From Polyangiaceae bacterium (GTDB taxonomy: Bacteria > Myxococcota_A > Polyangia > Polyangiales > Polyangiaceae): 64,000 bases of DNA. The position numbers were made by a program, and so were the translations under genes. The notes beneath the pieces were generated by a model. That model was not told where the DNA came from. It saw only the letters and a list, made by a program, of their open reading frames with translations, and made no database searches. Below are positions 61,960 to 64,000 of the stretch, piece by piece (the stretch's first letter is position 1; the number at the start of each line of letters is the position of its first letter). The DNA lies in contig JAICQO010000029.1 of NCBI GenBank assembly GCA_025937835.1, positions 1 through 64,000 of the forward strand, read 5' to 3'.

Positions 61960-63204
61960 CTAACGCACGCGTTCGAGCTTCTCGACCAGCCATTCGCCCC
62001 ATTCCTCGTGCAGGTGGAGCGTGTAGCGCTCCGGGCGAGCCTTCGAGAGCACGGTCACGTGGGCATTGGCGCAGCCCTCTCTCGTGACCTCCGTGCCCTC
62101 TAGCCAGAGATCTTCGAGAGCGCCAAACTGATCGGCGGCGGTCAAGGCGAGGAACTCGTGGCCGGCTCGATTGACGTCGATGCGCTGCTCCTTCACGTCC
62201 GTAGACAGGAGGAGAGCCCGCATCTCGAGATTGGGGACGTGCGCCGCGACCTCGCGCAAGAACGCCTCCTTCGACATCTTGGCGGGACTCTTGCCGCGGC
62301 GTGCGAGATCGCGCCGCGTCTTCTGAATCTTCTCGTTGGCGGACCTGGCCAAGCTCTCGAGGATCGGGATCGAAGTCTTCTGCACGAACGCCGGCGAGAA
62401 GAACCGCGCCGCGTGCTGGTTGCGGCGGAACTTCACGTCGGTCAGCAGGGTTTGCAGCTGCCGTTCGAGCGCCTGCTGCTTACCGGGGCGTGGCGCGCGG
62501 TAGCGCGCGAGGAGACGCGACAGGGCTTCGATGGGCACGACCAGGCCGACGCGCTCGGCTACGAGGTGCTTACCGGTGACGACGCCGCGCACGCGCCCGC
62601 AGCTGTCGACCAGCGGTCCGCCGCTGTTGCCGGGGTTGATGTTCGCGTTGGTTTGCAGGAACACGGAGCTCCCGACGGTGCGGTTCACGGCTGTGACCGT
62701 CCCAGGCTCGAGCGTGCGGCTGAGCTCACTGCCCCTCACGCCCGGGTACCCCACCACCGCGATCGGCTGGCCGAGACGCAGCGGCTCCGCCTCCAGCGGG
62801 AGCGGCGCGACCGGGAGCTCCGACGCCGGCCGGAGCAGCGCCAAGTCGTCGTCCCGCGAGGCGAGCACTCCTTCCAAGCCGACCCATTGCTTCTGCCCGT
62901 CCGGCAGCGTGACTTGCGCCGTAAAGCCTCCGCCGCTCGCAACCACGTGGTGATTGGTCACGATCAGCCGCTCGCTGCCCTCGCCGATCAGGAAGCCGCT
63001 TCCGAACCCAGAGCTCGTCTTGACGAGAACCGTGCCCGCCGCGGCGACCTGCTGGACCGCCGCGGAGTCGAAAGCACCCGAGGAGCAATCCCGCGGGGCG
63101 TCGCGAACCGGCGCAGCGGCCGGCGTGTTGGAGATGGCCGAGGTACGCGCGCAACCGCTCGACCCCAAGATCAGTGCACCCAGAATGAGCCAGCGTCGAT
63201 TCAT
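61960..63204 (-). CDS. Trypsin-like (HtrA/DegP-type catalytic domain) serine protease lipoprotein
   Basis: 414 aa from the ATG at 63204. Lipobox SSGC. The chymotrypsin-fold domain has the triad in order: LIVTNHHVV (His), SRDDDLALL (Asp) and NPGNSGGPLVD (Ser). IAVVGYPG and FLQTNANINPGNSG are typical of HtrA. There is no PDZ domain; instead a C-terminal helical domain of about 180 residues (RFFSPAFVQKTSIPI, GHEFLALTAADQFGALEDLW) follows. It probably works in envelope protein quality control or processing. It is upstream of, and co-oriented with, the low-GC cassette. Confidence 0.88.
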   Translation of the reverse strand: MNRRWLILGALILGSSGCARTSAISNTPAAAPVRDAPRDCSSGAFDSAAVQQVAAAGTVLVKTSSGFGSGFLIGEGSERLIVTNHHVVASGGGFTAQVTLPDGQKQWVGLEGVLASRDDDLALLRPASELPVAPLPLEAEPLRLGQPIAVVGYPGVRGSELSRTLEPGTVTAVNRTVGSSVFLQTNANINPGNSGGPLVDSCGRVRGVVTGKHLVAERVGLVVPIEALSRLLARYRAPRPGKQQALERQLQTLLTDVKFRRNQHAARFFSPAFVQKTSIPILESLARSANEKIQKTRRDLARRGKSPAKMSKEAFLREVAAHVPNLEMRALLLSTDVKEQRIDVNRAGHEFLALTAADQFGALEDLWLEGTEVTREGCANAHVTVLSKARPERYTLHLHEEWGEWLVEKLERVR

Positions 63205-63303
63205 GCACGACTGGTCGGCACCTCCCGCGCCGAGTTGCGTCACCCGAGGTCGAATCTCGGTCGAGTGGCTCGGCGCTCAGCTCCAGGTCCGAGCGCCGGT
63301 CCG

Positions 63304-64000
63304 TCACTCGCAGTGAAAGCTGGAGGCTCTCTCGATGTTGCCCCCGTGGTACGTCGCGACTCGGGGATACGGGCAGAGCGGGCGCGTCCGATCCGGCGAC
63401 CACGCCGGCGGCAGATCGAAATTGGGGCCACCCGGGTTGGCTGGGCCGCGCGCGCTGGCGATCACGCGCTCGGGCGCCTCTTTCCGCTCGACCCACCGGA
63501 TCAGTGGCTTCAAGAGATCGAACTGATCCGTGGAGGGACCGCCCGCGCAGTGGCTCATCCCCGGCACCAGGTACAGTCGAGCCGCGGCCCGATCCGCCGG
63601 ATCGAGCTCTTCGAGCCATTTCACGGTGTCTTCCGCGGAGAAGATCGGATCGCTGACGCCGTGATAAATGAGCATCCGCCGGCCGTGCCTGTGGAAGCGG
63701 TCGAGCTCGGGCGGCACCATGAACGATTGACTCGGCTCGATGTACGTCGGGGTGGTGGCGAACGTCGAGGCGTACATCAGGTCGATCGGAGACCCCAACG
63801 CGAAGCCCACGGGGTTAAAGAGTGCGGGATCGGCCGGCGGTGTGCCGAAGACTAACGCCACCGCGCCCGGATCGAGGATCAGCGGTGAGATGAACTCCCA
63901 GAACGCGGTGTCCCCCGCCGCGTGCCCCGAGTCGAAGGGGAAGCTCGAGTAGATTGGGGTTTGCGTGCTCGTCTTGGCGCCGCTGAAAATGTTGCCGACG
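63304..64000 (-). CDS. Tannase/feruloyl esterase family protein, 5' end outside the window
   Basis: The last ~232 codons of a tannase-family esterase: WEFISPLILDPGAVALVFG, MLIYHGVSDPIFSAEDTVKW (catalytic Asp region), VPGMSHCAGGPSTDQFDLL (catalytic His with the adjacent Cys that forms the family disulfide), WVERKEAPERVIA and RTRPLCPYPRVATYHGG. The nucleophile Ser lies upstream of the window. The enzyme would be secreted and hydrolyse aromatic esters such as feruloyl- or galloyl-linked plant material. Confidence 0.9.
   Translation of the reverse strand, partial: VGNIFSGAKTSTQTPIYSSFPFDSGHAAGDTAFWEFISPLILDPGAVALVFGTPPADPALFNPVGFALGSPIDLMYASTFATTPTYIEPSQSFMVPPELDRFHRHGRRMLIYHGVSDPIFSAEDTVKWLEELDPADRAAARLYLVPGMSHCAGGPSTDQFDLLKPLIRWVERKEAPERVIASARGPANPGGPNFDLPPAWSPDRTRPLCPYPRVATYHGGNIERASSFHCE

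Overview
The window comes from a high-GC (roughly two thirds G+C, judged by eye) Gram-negative bacterium, most likely a myxobacterium (Myxococcota, probably Polyangiales). This rests on many secreted lipoproteins with long Gly/Thr/Ser linkers, a DUF4215-type cysteine-repeat protein, a DUF3160 lipoprotein, an ADYC-motif protein, several sigma-54/Fis-type and hybrid two-component regulators, and the eCIS lineage. No rRNA, tRNA, CRISPR array, integrase or transposase was seen.

Left flank (1-21.8 kb): a mosaic of envelope and regulatory genes. It holds a truncated Cys-repeat lipoprotein, a cytosolic hybrid histidine kinase with a LacI-type ligand-binding sensor, a peptidase-C25-like lipoprotein, a DUF3160 lipoprotein, an FHA sigma-54 activator, two hypothetical lipoproteins, an ADYC protein with ten 10-residue repeats, an Ogt-AlkA alkylation-repair fusion, a GNAT acetyltransferase, a DJ-1/PfpI protein, a PAP2 phosphatase, an acyl-CoA carboxylase subunit and a TonB-dependent receptor with an added TonB C-terminal-like domain.

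Centre (21.8-49.7 kb): an apparently intact extracellular contractile injection system (eCIS, Afp/PVC-like) operon. All 18 genes are on the minus strand and most overlap or are separated by only a few bases. In transcription order: Pvc16/Afp16 terminator protein, unknown 401-aa protein, one enlarged sheath, tube 1, tube 2, a DUF5908/Afp6-like 59-aa protein, LysM Afp7, VgrG-like spike, PAAR tip, gp25, Afp11-like and Afp12-like baseplate proteins, a 1492-aa protein of unknown role with duplicated Ig-like modules, CIS tape measure, a giant 1793-aa DUF4157 effector, a 125-aa leader-like protein, a 34-aa micro-ORF and the Afp15-like AAA+ ATPase. The effector joins a DUF4157 HExxH domain, a CHAP-like domain, three ~140-aa helical repeats, a non-specific-nuclease-like domain and a ComEA-type HhH tail. 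A small RegA-like response regulator sits just upstream and could control the operon. The effector, the two small proteins beside it, the 1492-aa protein and the 401-aa protein are the least described parts and the best candidates for new biology.

Right flank (49.8-64 kb): a secreted alpha/beta hydrolase, a Cys-rich lipoprotein and its tandem paralogue broken by a 245-bp deletion, a DUF72 protein with an unknown partner, a GH27 alpha-galactosidase, a two-copy-architecture HNH endonuclease, and a cassette of visibly lower GC: a collagen-like lipoprotein with two single-G frameshifts, a PD-(D/E)XK-like protein and a DUF429 RNase-H-like protein. An HtrA-like serine protease and the 3' end of a tannase/feruloyl esterase gene close the window.
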